A stretch of DNA of 64,000 nt, from NCBI GenBank assembly GCA_002435595.1, contig DJBL01000140.1:1-64000 (forward strand). Reading direction: 5' to 3'. Below the pieces are notes generated by a model that had not been told where the DNA came from, ran no database searches, and worked only from the letters and a program-made list of their open reading frames with translations. The DNA is from Stenotrophomonas maltophilia. Its GTDB lineage: Bacteria; Pseudomonadota; Gammaproteobacteria; Xanthomonadales; Xanthomonadaceae. Positions 27,672 to 36,275 of the stretch are shown one piece after another; the first letter of the stretch is position 1, and every line of letters starts with the position of its first letter. The translations under genes and the position numbers were made by a program.

Positions 27672-29416
27672 GCAAGAAACACACCCCGGTCTGGCCGATC
27701 TACAAGCGCCTGCTCGGTTACACCAACGCCTACTGGGTATTCATGGTGGCCGCGGTGATCGGCATGGTGGTCGAAGCCCTGGCCGGCTACCACTTCAGCA
27801 AGCTGATGGAGCCGCTGGTCAATCGCGGCTTCGTCAACCCCGAACCGCGCATGGCGGTGATCCTGCCGCTGACCATCCTGGGCCTGTTCGTGGCACGCAG
27901 TGCGGCGACCTTCGTCAGCGACTACGCGCTGGCGCGCACCGGCCGCAGCGTGGTCCGTGACCTGCGCGAACAGGTGCTGGAAAAGTACCTGCACCTGCCG
28001 TCCTCGCATTTCGACGCCGAATCGACTCCGGTGATGGTCAGCCGGTTGAACTTCGACACCGAGCAGGTCACCCAGGCCAGCGCCGACGCGCTCAAGACCC
28101 TGGTCGCCGATACCCTGACCATCATCGCCATGCTGGTGGTGATGCTGCAGATGAGCGTCAAGGTGACCGTGGCGATGCTGGTGGTGGTGCCGCTGATCGG
28201 CGTGATCGTGTCCTTCGTGGGCAAGCGCTACCGGCGCATCAGCCGTGGCATCCAGGACGGCATGGGCAGCATGGCGCAGACCGCCGAGCAGTCGCTGGCC
28301 GCGCAGCAGGAAGTGAAGGTGCATGGCACCCAGGCGCATGAGATCTCGCGCTACGCACGCCTGGCCAACCGCATGCTGGGCCTGAACATGAAGGTGGAAA
28401 CCACCCGCGCCGCGGCCTCCAGCGTGGTCCAGTTCCTGGCCGCGCTGGCGCTGGCGGTGATCGTATGGGTATCCACCCGCGAGGCCCTGGCCGGTCGCCT
28501 CAATGCCGGCCAGTTCATGGGCCTGATGATTTCGATGACCGCGATCATTCCCTCGCTGCGCCGCCTGACCAGCGTGCAGTCGTCGATCGCGCGTGGCGTG
28601 TCGGCGGCCGAACGCCTGTTCTCGATCCTGGACATGCCGGTCGAGCGCGACCAGGGCCAGAAGAAGATCGGCCGCGCACGGGGCGAGCTCAGCTTCGAAC
28701 ACGTGATGCTGCGCTACCGCGAAGATACCGGCGTGGCCCTGGACGACATCAGTTTCGTGGCCCGACCCGGCACGGTGACCGCCATCGTCGGCCGTTCCGG
28801 CAGCGGCAAGACCAGCCTGATCCGGCTGGTGCCGCGCTTCTACGAACCCAGTGGCGGCCGCATCACCCTGGACGGGGTGGCGCTGGACGACTACCCGCTG
28901 GCCGACCTGCGCCGCCAGGTGGCGATGGTCGGGCAGAAGGTGATCCTGTTCGACGACAGCGTGGGCGCCAACATCGCCTACGGCATGGACGCCAGCGATG
29001 AGCAGATCCGCGCCGCGGCCGAGGCGGCCAACGCATGGGAGTTCATCGAGCGCATGCCGCAGCAGTTGCAGACCCCGGTCGGCGAAAACGGCGCGCTGCT
29101 GTCCGGTGGCCAGCGCCAGCGCCTGGCGATCGCCCGCGCGATCCTGCGCGACGCCCCGATCCTGATCCTGGATGAAGCCACCGCCGCGCTGGACAACGAA
29201 TCCGAGCGCCTGGTGCAGGACGCGCTGCAACGGCTGATGCCCGAGCGCACCACGCTGGTGATCGCGCACCGCCTGTCCACCATCGAGCATGCCGACCAGG
29301 TGCTGGTGATGGACCACGGCCGCATCGTCGAGCGCGGTACCCACCAGGAGCTGCTGGCCCTGGGCGGCCTGTACGAGCACCTGCACAAGATGCAGTTCCG
29401 CGAAAGGCAGCCTTGA
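27668..29416 (+). CDS. msbA: Lipid A flippase MsbA
   Basis: A 582-residue half-size ABC exporter that flips core lipid A across the inner membrane. Six N-terminal helices precede an ATPase domain with Walker A GRSGSGKT (about 375), signature LLSGGQRQRLAIARAIL (about 478), Walker B ILILDEATAALD, and the H-loop VIAHRLST. The order msbA-lpxK supports the assignment over other ABC exporters. The start overlaps exbD and the stop overlaps lpxK (TGATG). Confidence 0.96.
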   Translation: MSKKHTPVWPIYKRLLGYTNAYWVFMVAAVIGMVVEALAGYHFSKLMEPLVNRGFVNPEPRMAVILPLTILGLFVARSAATFVSDYALARTGRSVVRDLREQVLEKYLHLPSSHFDAESTPVMVSRLNFDTEQVTQASADALKTLVADTLTIIAMLVVMLQMSVKVTVAMLVVVPLIGVIVSFVGKRYRRISRGIQDGMGSMAQTAEQSLAAQQEVKVHGTQAHEISRYARLANRMLGLNMKVETTRAAASSVVQFLAALALAVIVWVSTREALAGRLNAGQFMGLMISMTAIIPSLRRLTSVQSSIARGVSAAERLFSILDMPVERDQGQKKIGRARGELSFEHVMLRYREDTGVALDDISFVARPGTVTAIVGRSGSGKTSLIRLVPRFYEPSGGRITLDGVALDDYPLADLRRQVAMVGQKVILFDDSVGANIAYGMDASDEQIRAAAEAANAWEFIERMPQQLQTPVGENGALLSGGQRQRLAIARAILRDAPILILDEATAALDNESERLVQDALQRLMPERTTLVIAHRLSTIEHADQVLVMDHGRIVERGTHQELLALGGLYEHLHKMQFRERQP

Positions 29417-30438
29417 TGGCGGCCAAAGGCACCCGCACGCCGACGTACTGGTACGACGGCAGCGCCATCCCGTTGCCGGCGCGCCTGCTGGCGCCGCTAT
29501 ACGGCGCGGCCATCGCGCTGCGCCGGTTGCTGTATCGCCGCCGCTGGCTGAAACGGCATGCGTTGCCGGTGCCGGTGATCGTGGTGGGCAACGTCACCGC
29601 CGGTGGCACCGGCAAGACGCCGCTGACCATCGCGCTGGTCGACCGGCTGCGCGCTGCCGGCTGGACGCCCGGCGTGGCCAGCCGCGGCTACGGCCGCGAG
29701 GAGCCCGGCGTGGCGCGCTGGGTGGAGGCCGGTACGCCGACCGCTGTTGGCGGCGACGAGCCGGTGCTGATCGCGTGGAAGACCGGCGTGCCGGTGCGCG
29801 TGGATGCTGATCGGGTGGCTGCCGGCAAGGCGCTGGTCGCGGCCGGCTGCGACATCATCGTCTGCGACGACGGCCTGCAGCACTACCGGCTGGCGCGCGA
29901 TATCGAGATCGAGGTGGTCGACGCGCAGCGCCGCTACGGCAATGGCCGGCTGATCCCGGCCGGGCCGCTGCGCGAGCCGGCCAGCCGCGCCAACGACTGC
30001 GATTTCCGCGTGGTCAACATGGGCCAGGCCAGTGATGGCGTGGGCGCCCAGCCTGCCTGCGGCTTTGGCGAATGGCCCATGCAGCTGCACATCGACAGCG
30101 CCCAGCCGCTCAGTGGGGGCCGCGCCCGCACGCTCGCCCATTTCCGCGGGCAGCGCGTGCACGCGGTGGCCGGCATCGCCCATCCGCAGCGCTTTTTCGA
30201 CATGCTGCGCGCGCAGGGCATCGGCGTGGTGCCGCATGCCTTCCCCGACCACCATGCCTACCAGGCCACCGACCTGCGCTTCGGTAGCGAGCTGCCGGTG
30301 CTGATGACCGAAAAGGATGCGGTGAAGTGCAAGGTGTTCGCCAACGAATGGCATTTTGCCGTGCCGCTGGCCGCTGACCTGCCCGCCGCGTTCTGGGTCA
30401 ACCTGCTGGACCGGCTGGACAAGCTCGGCAAGCGTTGA
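29416..30438 (+). CDS. lpxK: Tetraacyldisaccharide 4'-kinase
   Basis: LpxK phosphorylates the 4' position of the lipid A disaccharide at the inner membrane. The 340-residue protein has an N-terminal membrane-associated helix and the P-loop GNVTAGGTGKTP (from residue 58), DDGLQHYRLARD, and the C-terminal MTEKDAVKC segment. The ATG at 29416 overlaps the msbA stop; a TTG one codon earlier is possible. kdsB follows after 52 bp. Confidence 0.97.
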   Translation: MAAKGTRTPTYWYDGSAIPLPARLLAPLYGAAIALRRLLYRRRWLKRHALPVPVIVVGNVTAGGTGKTPLTIALVDRLRAAGWTPGVASRGYGREEPGVARWVEAGTPTAVGGDEPVLIAWKTGVPVRVDADRVAAGKALVAAGCDIIVCDDGLQHYRLARDIEIEVVDAQRRYGNGRLIPAGPLREPASRANDCDFRVVNMGQASDGVGAQPACGFGEWPMQLHIDSAQPLSGGRARTLAHFRGQRVHAVAGIAHPQRFFDMLRAQGIGVVPHAFPDHHAYQATDLRFGSELPVLMTEKDAVKCKVFANEWHFAVPLAADLPAAFWVNLLDRLDKLGKR

Positions 30439-30490
30439 CGGCCGTGCCTGCGTTACCCGTATTCCCTGCGTTGCTGCCGAGAGAACCCGC

Positions 30491-31264
30491 ATGACTGCCC
30501 CTGTCGATTTCGTCGTCGCCATCCCGGCCCGTTTCGCCGCCTCGCGCTTGCCCGGCAAGCCGCTGCGCCTGCTCGGCGGCCAGCCGCTGGTACTGCGCGT
30601 GGCGCAGCGCGCGCTGCTGGCCGGCGCCCGCGAGGTGTGGGTGGCGACCGATGACACGCGCATCGCCGACGCTCTGCAGGGCCTGGGCAGCGTGCGCGTG
30701 GCGATGACCGCGGCCACGCATGCCTCCGGCACCGATCGGCTGGCCGAATGCGCCGAGCAGGCGGGCTGGAGCGACGACACGGTGGTGGTCAACCTGCAGG
30801 GCGATGAGCCCTTCGCACCGGCCGAAGGCATCCGGGCGGTGGCCGAGGCGCTGGTCTGCAGTGGTGCCCAGATGTCCACCCTGGCCACCCCGGTAGAGGA
30901 CGCCGAAAGCCTGTTCGATCCCAACGTGGTCAAGGTGGTGCGCCAGCAGAACCTGGACGCGCTGTACTTCAGCCGGGCGCCGATCCCGTGGCATCGCGAC
31001 GCCTTCGCGCGCTCGCGTGACAGCCTGTCCGGCGCGCATTGGCTGCGCCACATCGGCATCTACGGCTATCGCGCCGGCTTCCTGCGCCAGTTCGCGGCGC
31101 TGCCGCCGGGCGCGCTGGAGCAGCTGGAGTCGCTGGAACAGCTGCGCGCGCTGGAGGCCGGGCACCGGATCAGCGTGGCGCTGACCCCGGCCACGTTCCC
31201 GCCGGGGATCGATACCCCCGAGGACCTGGCCCGCGCCGAAGCCTGGCTGGCGACGCATCCCTGA
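30491..31264 (+). CDS. kdsB: 3-deoxy-manno-octulosonate cytidylyltransferase
   Basis: KdsB activates Kdo with CTP for addition to lipid A, which follows the LpxK step. The 257-residue protein has the nucleotide-binding IPARFAASRLPGKPL, the VWVATDD loop, THASGTDRLAE, and NLQGDEPF, all diagnostic. The ATG at 30491 follows GAGAG. The CTP it uses comes from PyrG, whose gene is at the right edge of the window. Confidence 0.97.
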   Translation: MTAPVDFVVAIPARFAASRLPGKPLRLLGGQPLVLRVAQRALLAGAREVWVATDDTRIADALQGLGSVRVAMTAATHASGTDRLAECAEQAGWSDDTVVVNLQGDEPFAPAEGIRAVAEALVCSGAQMSTLATPVEDAESLFDPNVVKVVRQQNLDALYFSRAPIPWHRDAFARSRDSLSGAHWLRHIGIYGYRAGFLRQFAALPPGALEQLESLEQLRALEAGHRISVALTPATFPPGIDTPEDLARAEAWLATHP

Positions 31265-31289
31265 CCCTGGGCGGCCGGGGGGCGGGCAG

Positions 31290-31316
31290 GGCGCCGGCCG
31301 TCGCACTTCCGGCGCC
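31290..31316. repeat. Inverted repeat after kdsB
   Basis: GGCGCCGG (31290-31297) and CCGGCGCC (31309-31316) flank an 11-bp loop 25 bp after kdsB. No T-run follows. It could protect the lipid A operon mRNA or act as a weak terminator. Confidence 0.45.
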
Positions 31317-31346
31317 GGCACGACGATTGCATGACGCCGACTCCGG

Positions 31347-31352
31347 CATAAT
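31347..31352 (+). promoter_or_regulatory. -10 element of a probably leaderless transcript
   Basis: CATAAT is separated from the ATG at 31359 by exactly 6 nt, which would place transcription start at the A of the start codon. No ribosome site is present. The same arrangement occurs at three other genes in the window. Confidence 0.55.
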
Positions 31353-31358
31353 CGGGGC

Positions 31359-32768
31359 ATGAACGTACAGCCTGTCCAGGACCTGCCCGAATTCGCCACG
31401 TGGCTCAACGCCGCGCCCACCACCTTGACCGAGCTGCGCGGGCGGCCGGTGGTGCTGGCCTTCGTCAACGCCGCCTCGGTGTGGTGCGCGCAACGCCTGG
31501 CCGAGCTGGGCCAATGGCAGTCGCGCAACCCGGGCAAGCTGCAGCTGCTGGTCCTGCACGTGCCGCGGTTCGACTGCGAACGCGAGCCGGAGCAGGCGCT
31601 CAAGCTGTTGCGCCGCCAAGGCCTGGCCGCGCCGGCGCTGCTCGATGCCGATTGGGATGGCTGGCGCCGCTTCAATATCACCGCCTGGCCGACACTGGTG
31701 CTGCTGGATGCACAGGGGCGCGAGCGTGAGCGCCTGGTGGGCTTCGGCGGCGAGCTGGATCGCGCGCTCACCGCGTTGTGCGAGGGCATCAGCCGGCCGA
31801 CCGACGCCGAACCGGTGCGTGAACTGCACCCCGAACCGCGGCTGCCGCTGCGCTTCCCGGTCGGCCTGGTCGCCACCACCGAGCGCCTGTACATCGCCGA
31901 CAGCGGCCACCATCGCGTGCTCGAATGCAGCCACGGCGGGCGCGTGCTGCGCCAGTTCGGGCTGGGGACCGCCGACTTCATGGACGGCGGCCCCGCCGAG
32001 GCCGCGTTCAACCGGCCGCAGGGGCTGGCCCTGGAACGCGACGCGTTGTACGTGGCCGATACCGGCAACCACGCGCTGCGCCGCATCCACCTGCTGACCG
32101 GCCAGGTCGACACCTTGTGCGGCACCGGCCGCCCCGGCGAGCCCACCGAGGGGGTGGTCACGCAGCCGCGCCAGGTCGCGCTGAACCACCCGCAGGGGCT
32201 GGCGGTGGCCGACAACCAGATCCACATCGCGATGGCCGGCGACAACCGCATCTGGAGCTTCCACCTGGGCCAGCGCACGTTGAGCTGGCGCGCCGGCTCG
32301 GGCGCGATCGAGGAACGCGACGGCAGTGGCCACCTCGCCGCGTTCGCGCAGCCGGCCTCGGTCGCGGCGGTGCAGCAGGTGCTGTATGTCTGCGATGCGC
32401 TGGGTTCCTCGATCCGCGCCATGCAGCTGCGCGGCGACCTGGTCCAGACCCTGGTCGGTCAGGGGCTGTGGTCGTTCGGCGAACAGGACGGTCCGCGCGC
32501 GCTGGCCCAGCTGCAGCATCCGCAGGCGATCGCGCTGAGCCCGGATGCCCCGTTGCTGTGGATCGCCGATGCCGGCAACGGCCGCCTGCGCACCCTGCGC
32601 CTGGGCGGCGGTGAGCTGAGCACGCTGGAACTGCCGCGCCGCCTGCACGGCCCCGCTGGGCTGGCGCTGGGCGGCGGGGCGGTGTGGATCGCCGAAACCG
32701 ACGCCCATGCCGTGCTGCGTTTCGATCCTGTCAGTGGCGTATTGAGCGAAGTCCCGATCAGCGAATGA
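31359..32768 (+). CDS. Thioredoxin-fold / NHL-repeat protein (NHLRC2-like)
   Basis: A 469-residue protein. Residues 1 to about 140 look like a thioredoxin/TlpA-type domain (LRGRPVVLAFVNAASVWC, ITAWPTLVLLDAQGRE), and the rest is a series of NHL repeats forming a beta-propeller (RLYIADSGHHRVLE, ALYVADTGNHALRRI, LLWIADAGNGRLRTL). The architecture matches NHLRC2-like proteins. The active site would be W-C-x-x-C, but it reads WCAQ, so the second cysteine is lost and a simple disulfide redox role is unlikely. No signal peptide is seen. Its stop overlaps the uvrC start (ATGA). Confidence 0.85.
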   Translation: MNVQPVQDLPEFATWLNAAPTTLTELRGRPVVLAFVNAASVWCAQRLAELGQWQSRNPGKLQLLVLHVPRFDCEREPEQALKLLRRQGLAAPALLDADWDGWRRFNITAWPTLVLLDAQGRERERLVGFGGELDRALTALCEGISRPTDAEPVRELHPEPRLPLRFPVGLVATTERLYIADSGHHRVLECSHGGRVLRQFGLGTADFMDGGPAEAAFNRPQGLALERDALYVADTGNHALRRIHLLTGQVDTLCGTGRPGEPTEGVVTQPRQVALNHPQGLAVADNQIHIAMAGDNRIWSFHLGQRTLSWRAGSGAIEERDGSGHLAAFAQPASVAAVQQVLYVCDALGSSIRAMQLRGDLVQTLVGQGLWSFGEQDGPRALAQLQHPQAIALSPDAPLLWIADAGNGRLRTLRLGGGELSTLELPRRLHGPAGLALGGGAVWIAETDAHAVLRFDPVSGVLSEVPISE

Positions 32769-34612
32769 CTGTTTCCCCCGCACCGGCCTTCGATGGCAAG
32801 GCATTCGCGGCCCACCTGAGTACCGCGCCCGGCGTCTACCGCATGTACGCCGCCGACGACAGCCTGCTGTACGTCGGCAAGGCGCGTGCGCTGCGCAATC
32901 GCGTGGGCAGTTATTTCAACGGCACCCCCAAGACCACCCGGATCATGTCGATGCTGTCGCAGGTCGCGCGCATGGACGTGACCGTGACCCGCTCGGAGGC
33001 CGAGGCGCTGCTGCTGGAAAACCAGCTGATCAAGTCGCTGTCGCCGCGCTACAACGTCTCCCTGCGCGACGACAAGACCTACCCGCATGTGCTGCTCACC
33101 CGCGAGGACTGGCCACGCATCGCGCTGCACCGCGGCCCGCGCGCGGTGCCGGGGCGTTATTTCGGCCCGTACCCGGGCGTGACCGCCGTGCGCGACACCC
33201 TCAACCTGATGCACAAGCTGTTCAAGCTGCGCAGCTGCGAGGACAGCGTGTTCCGCAACCGCACCCGGCCGTGCCTGCAGTACCAGATCGGCCGCTGCAG
33301 CGCGCCCTGCGTGGAACTGGTGGCGCCGGCCGACTATGCCGAATCGGTGCGTCGCGCCTCGATGTTCCTGGAGGGCAAGAGCGACCAGCTCGGCCAGGAG
33401 CTCGGCACGCAGATGCAGGCGGCCAGCGAGGCGCTGGAATTCGAGCAGGCCGCGCGCCTGCGCGACCTGATCACCGCGCTGCGCAGCATGCAGACCCGCC
33501 AGTACGTGGATGGGCGCGCGGCCGACCTCGACGTGCTGGCCTGCGCCACCCAGGGCGCCAATGCCTGCGTGATGCTGCTGGCCTTCCGTGATGGCCGCAA
33601 CATGGGCACGCGCCCGTTCTATCCGCGCACCAACGGCGAGGAAAGCGCCGAGGAAGTGCTGGCCGCGTTCGTCTCGCAGTACTACGCCGAACATTCGCCG
33701 CCGCGCGAGATCCTGCTCGACCGTGAAATCCCCGATGCGAGCCTGATCGAGTCGGCGCTGTCGGCCTCGGCCGAGGTCAAGGTGCAGCTGAAGTGGAACG
33801 TGCGTGGCGAGCGCGCCGGCTATGTCGAGCTGGCCAGCCGCAATGCGCAGATCACCCTGGTCAGCGAACTGACCAGTCGCAGCGCCCAGCACGCACGCAG
33901 CGAAGACCTGCGGCAGATGCTGGGCCTGGCCGAGCAGGTCAAGCGGGTGGAGTGCTTCGACATCAGCCACACCATGGGCGAGGCCACGGTGGCCTCCTGC
34001 GTGGTGTTCGACGCCAGCGGCCCGGTGCGCAGCCAGTACCGCCGCTTCAACATCAGTGGCATCGAGCCGGGCGACGACTACGCCGCCATGCGCCAGGCGA
34101 TCGAGCGCCGCTTCCGCCGCGCCGTGGAGGAAGACGGGGTGCTGCCGGACCTGCTGCTGATCGACGGCGGCGCCGGCCAGCTCGGCCAGGCCCAGGCGGC
34201 GCTGGCCGACCTCGGCGTGGAAGGGGTGATGCTGGTGGGCGTGGCCAAAGGCGTGGAGCGCCGGGCAGGGCACGAGGCGCTGGTGCTGCCCGATGGCCGC
34301 GAGCTGCGCCCGGGCGCGGCCTCGCCGGCCCTGCAGTTCATCCAGCAGGTCCGCGACGAGGCCCATCGCTTTGCCATCACCGGCCACCGTGGGCGCCGCC
34401 AGAAGGCGCGCATGACCAGCAAGCTGGAGGATATCGCCGGCATCGGCCCGCGCCGCCGCGCCAGCCTGCTCAAGCATTTTGGCGGCCTGGTCGGGCTCAA
34501 GGCGGCCGGCGAGGCGGAAATCGCGAAAGTCGAAGGCATCAATGACGCCCTCGCTGCACGCATCTACGCTAACCTTCATGGACTGCCCACGCCCGACGCG
34601 GCGGGCGAGTAG
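32765..34612 (+). CDS. uvrC: Excinuclease ABC subunit C
   Basis: UvrC makes both incisions in nucleotide excision repair after loading by UvrB. The 615-residue protein has the GIY-YIG domain (GVYRMYAADDSLLYVGKAR), the cysteine cluster around CLQYQIGRCSAPC, a UVR domain (EALEFEQAARLRDLI), the RNase H-like endonuclease half (ECFDISHTMGE, LLLIDGGAGQL) and C-terminal helix-hairpin-helix motifs (IAGIGPRRRASLLKHFG). The ATG overlaps the previous gene's stop. pgsA follows after 9 bp, as in many gammaproteobacteria. Confidence 0.98.
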   Translation: MTVSPAPAFDGKAFAAHLSTAPGVYRMYAADDSLLYVGKARALRNRVGSYFNGTPKTTRIMSMLSQVARMDVTVTRSEAEALLLENQLIKSLSPRYNVSLRDDKTYPHVLLTREDWPRIALHRGPRAVPGRYFGPYPGVTAVRDTLNLMHKLFKLRSCEDSVFRNRTRPCLQYQIGRCSAPCVELVAPADYAESVRRASMFLEGKSDQLGQELGTQMQAASEALEFEQAARLRDLITALRSMQTRQYVDGRAADLDVLACATQGANACVMLLAFRDGRNMGTRPFYPRTNGEESAEEVLAAFVSQYYAEHSPPREILLDREIPDASLIESALSASAEVKVQLKWNVRGERAGYVELASRNAQITLVSELTSRSAQHARSEDLRQMLGLAEQVKRVECFDISHTMGEATVASCVVFDASGPVRSQYRRFNISGIEPGDDYAAMRQAIERRFRRAVEEDGVLPDLLLIDGGAGQLGQAQAALADLGVEGVMLVGVAKGVERRAGHEALVLPDGRELRPGAASPALQFIQQVRDEAHRFAITGHRGRRQKARMTSKLEDIAGIGPRRRASLLKHFGGLVGLKAAGEAEIAKVEGINDALAARIYANLHGLPTPDAAGE

Positions 34613-34621
34613 AGAGATGCG

Positions 34622-35245
34622 ATGAAGTTGACCCTCCCCACCTGGCTGACCCTGCTGCGGATCCTGATGATCCCGGTGCTGGTGCTGGTGTTCTACCTTC
34701 CCTACAAGTGGACCAATTTCGCCTCGGCGGCGATTTTCGGGCTGGCGGCGATCACCGATTGGCTCGATGGCTGGATCGCGCGTCGCTACAACCTCGCCTC
34801 GGCGTTCGGCGCCTTCCTGGATCCGGTCGCCGACAAGCTGATGGTGGCCGTGGCGCTGTTCCTGATCGTGCAGGGCCATCCCACCGCGTGGATGGCGGTG
34901 TGGGCGGCGGTGATCGTCGGCCGTGAAATCGCCGTGTCGGCGCTGCGCGAATGGATGGCCGAAATCGGCCAGCGCGCCAAGGTGCGGGTGGCCCTGATCG
35001 GCAAGATCAAGACCACCGCGCAGATGGTGGCGCTGCTGTGCCTGCTGTACTCGGTGGCCCCGCATACGCCGATGCAGGACATCTGGATGGGCGTGCAGGT
35101 CTTCCACATCGGCGACTGGACCCTGGCGATCGCCTCGATCCTCACGTTGTTCTCGGGCCTGCAGTACCTGCATGCGGCGTGGCCGAGCCTGCGCGAGGAC
35201 GAGCGCCTGGCGCGTGAGAACGCCAAAGCAAAAAAGAATGCATGA
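34622..35245 (+). CDS. pgsA: CDP-diacylglycerol-glycerol-3-phosphate 3-phosphatidyltransferase
   Basis: PgsA makes phosphatidylglycerophosphate, the committed step to phosphatidylglycerol and cardiolipin, in the inner membrane. The 207-residue protein has several membrane helices and the CDP-alcohol phosphatidyltransferase motif D-G-x2-A-R-x8-G-x3-D-x3-D, visible as DWLDGWIARR, then FGAFLDPVADK. The usual uvrC-pgsA-tRNA-Gly order is kept. Confidence 0.97.
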   Translation: MKLTLPTWLTLLRILMIPVLVLVFYLPYKWTNFASAAIFGLAAITDWLDGWIARRYNLASAFGAFLDPVADKLMVAVALFLIVQGHPTAWMAVWAAVIVGREIAVSALREWMAEIGQRAKVRVALIGKIKTTAQMVALLCLLYSVAPHTPMQDIWMGVQVFHIGDWTLAIASILTLFSGLQYLHAAWPSLREDERLARENAKAKKNA

Positions 35246-35251
35246 GGGCTG

Positions 35252-35279
35252 TTGACAGCCCCTCGTTTGGCTGTAGAAT
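35252..35279 (+). promoter_or_regulatory. Promoter of the first tRNA-Gly
   Basis: A consensus TTGACA (35252-35257), 16-bp spacer and TAGAAT (35274-35279) end 12 bp before the tRNA. This is the strongest promoter match I found in the window. Confidence 0.8.
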
Positions 35280-35291
35280 TTCGCCTCCCAA

Positions 35292-35367
<76 letters not shown>

Positions 35368-35410
35368 GATACCGGTTTTCCAGCCAGTTGATCGGCCTGG
35401 AAGCCAAAAG

Positions 35411-35437
35411 AAAAAGCGACCGCAAGGTCGCTTTTTT
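35411..35437 (+). terminator. Terminator of tRNA-Gly copy 1
   Basis: AAAAAGCGACC and GGTCGCTTTTTT form a symmetric stem around GCAA. It also stands just beyond the stop of the convergent gene at 35467. Confidence 0.85.
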
Positions 35438-35466
35438 CATTTGCGCTGCCGGCAGCGTCGTGTCGA

Positions 35467-36195
35467 TCAGGGCGCGGCCACCGGCGTGGCCGTGCAATCG
35501 TCCTGGAAGGTCATCCGCTCATCGCTGATGCCGACGCAGCGCTGCACGGCGGTGTCCTCCTCCATGGCGGCAAAGCTCACCAGCCAGGGCGCTGGTACGG
35601 GGCGGAAGGCGGTTGCCGGATCGGCCAGGTCCACGGCCTGTTCGACCGAGTGCAGGCAGCTTTGCAATAGCATGAAATCCAGCATCACCAGTGCGCCGTT
35701 GCGCACGGCCAGCAACACCAACCCGTCTTCCTGCCCCGCGCCGCAATAGCCCATCGGCGCGGCGGGGCGCGATGGTGCGCTGATGAACAGCAGCACGCTG
35801 TTGTCCGCTTCGGCAGCGGCGCGGTGGCGGCCCAGCACACGTGCCGTGTCCGAGCGGGACAGCGCATCGCGCAAGGTCGCGTCCAGCCGCAGCGGGATCA
35901 CGGTGGAGCCTGAGAGTACCTGTGCGCTGCCGTGGACGCTGTCGATGTGCAGGTGTGCACCACTGCCATCTGCCAACGGCACGCTGATCGGGGCAGGCGC
36001 CGCGGTGGCCGGTACTGCAACGGCAACGACGCCCCCCCACATCGCCGCACGCATGCATCGCAGTGCCCATTGCAAGCAACCAGCACGCGTCGGGCGCATC
36101 GCAGCCGGGGCGGTAACGATCGTGTCCAGGCGGGTGGTCATGCCGCCGATTGTCCCATGCAGCAGGCGCGAGCGTGATTCCGCTTGCCGCTTCAT
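35467..36195 (-). CDS. Hypothetical exported protein
   Basis: An open frame of 242 codons; the start is uncertain. ATGs at 36195, 36141, 36099 and 36054 are all possible and none has a clear ribosome site. Starting at 36054 gives MRAAMWGGVVAVAVPATAAP, a plausible signal peptide, and a mature protein of about 170 residues with four cysteines. The sequence contains VLLFISAPSRPAAPMGYCGAG, VLLAVRNGALVMLDFMLLQSC and a C-terminal CTATP. I recognise no family. It is divergent from the FAD oxidoreductase and lies between two tRNA-Gly copies. Confidence 0.65.
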   Translation of the reverse strand: MKRQAESRSRLLHGTIGGMTTRLDTIVTAPAAMRPTRAGCLQWALRCMRAAMWGGVVAVAVPATAAPAPISVPLADGSGAHLHIDSVHGSAQVLSGSTVIPLRLDATLRDALSRSDTARVLGRHRAAAEADNSVLLFISAPSRPAAPMGYCGAGQEDGLVLLAVRNGALVMLDFMLLQSCLHSVEQAVDLADPATAFRPVPAPWLVSFAAMEEDTAVQRCVGISDERMTFQDDCTATPVAAP

Positions 36196-36275
36196 ACCTG
36201 CTTCACCCGCACTTCATGGCCTCTCCGCTGGGGCCCGCGATCCTGCGCGCCTGGAAGGCAGAGGAGATTGGACCG

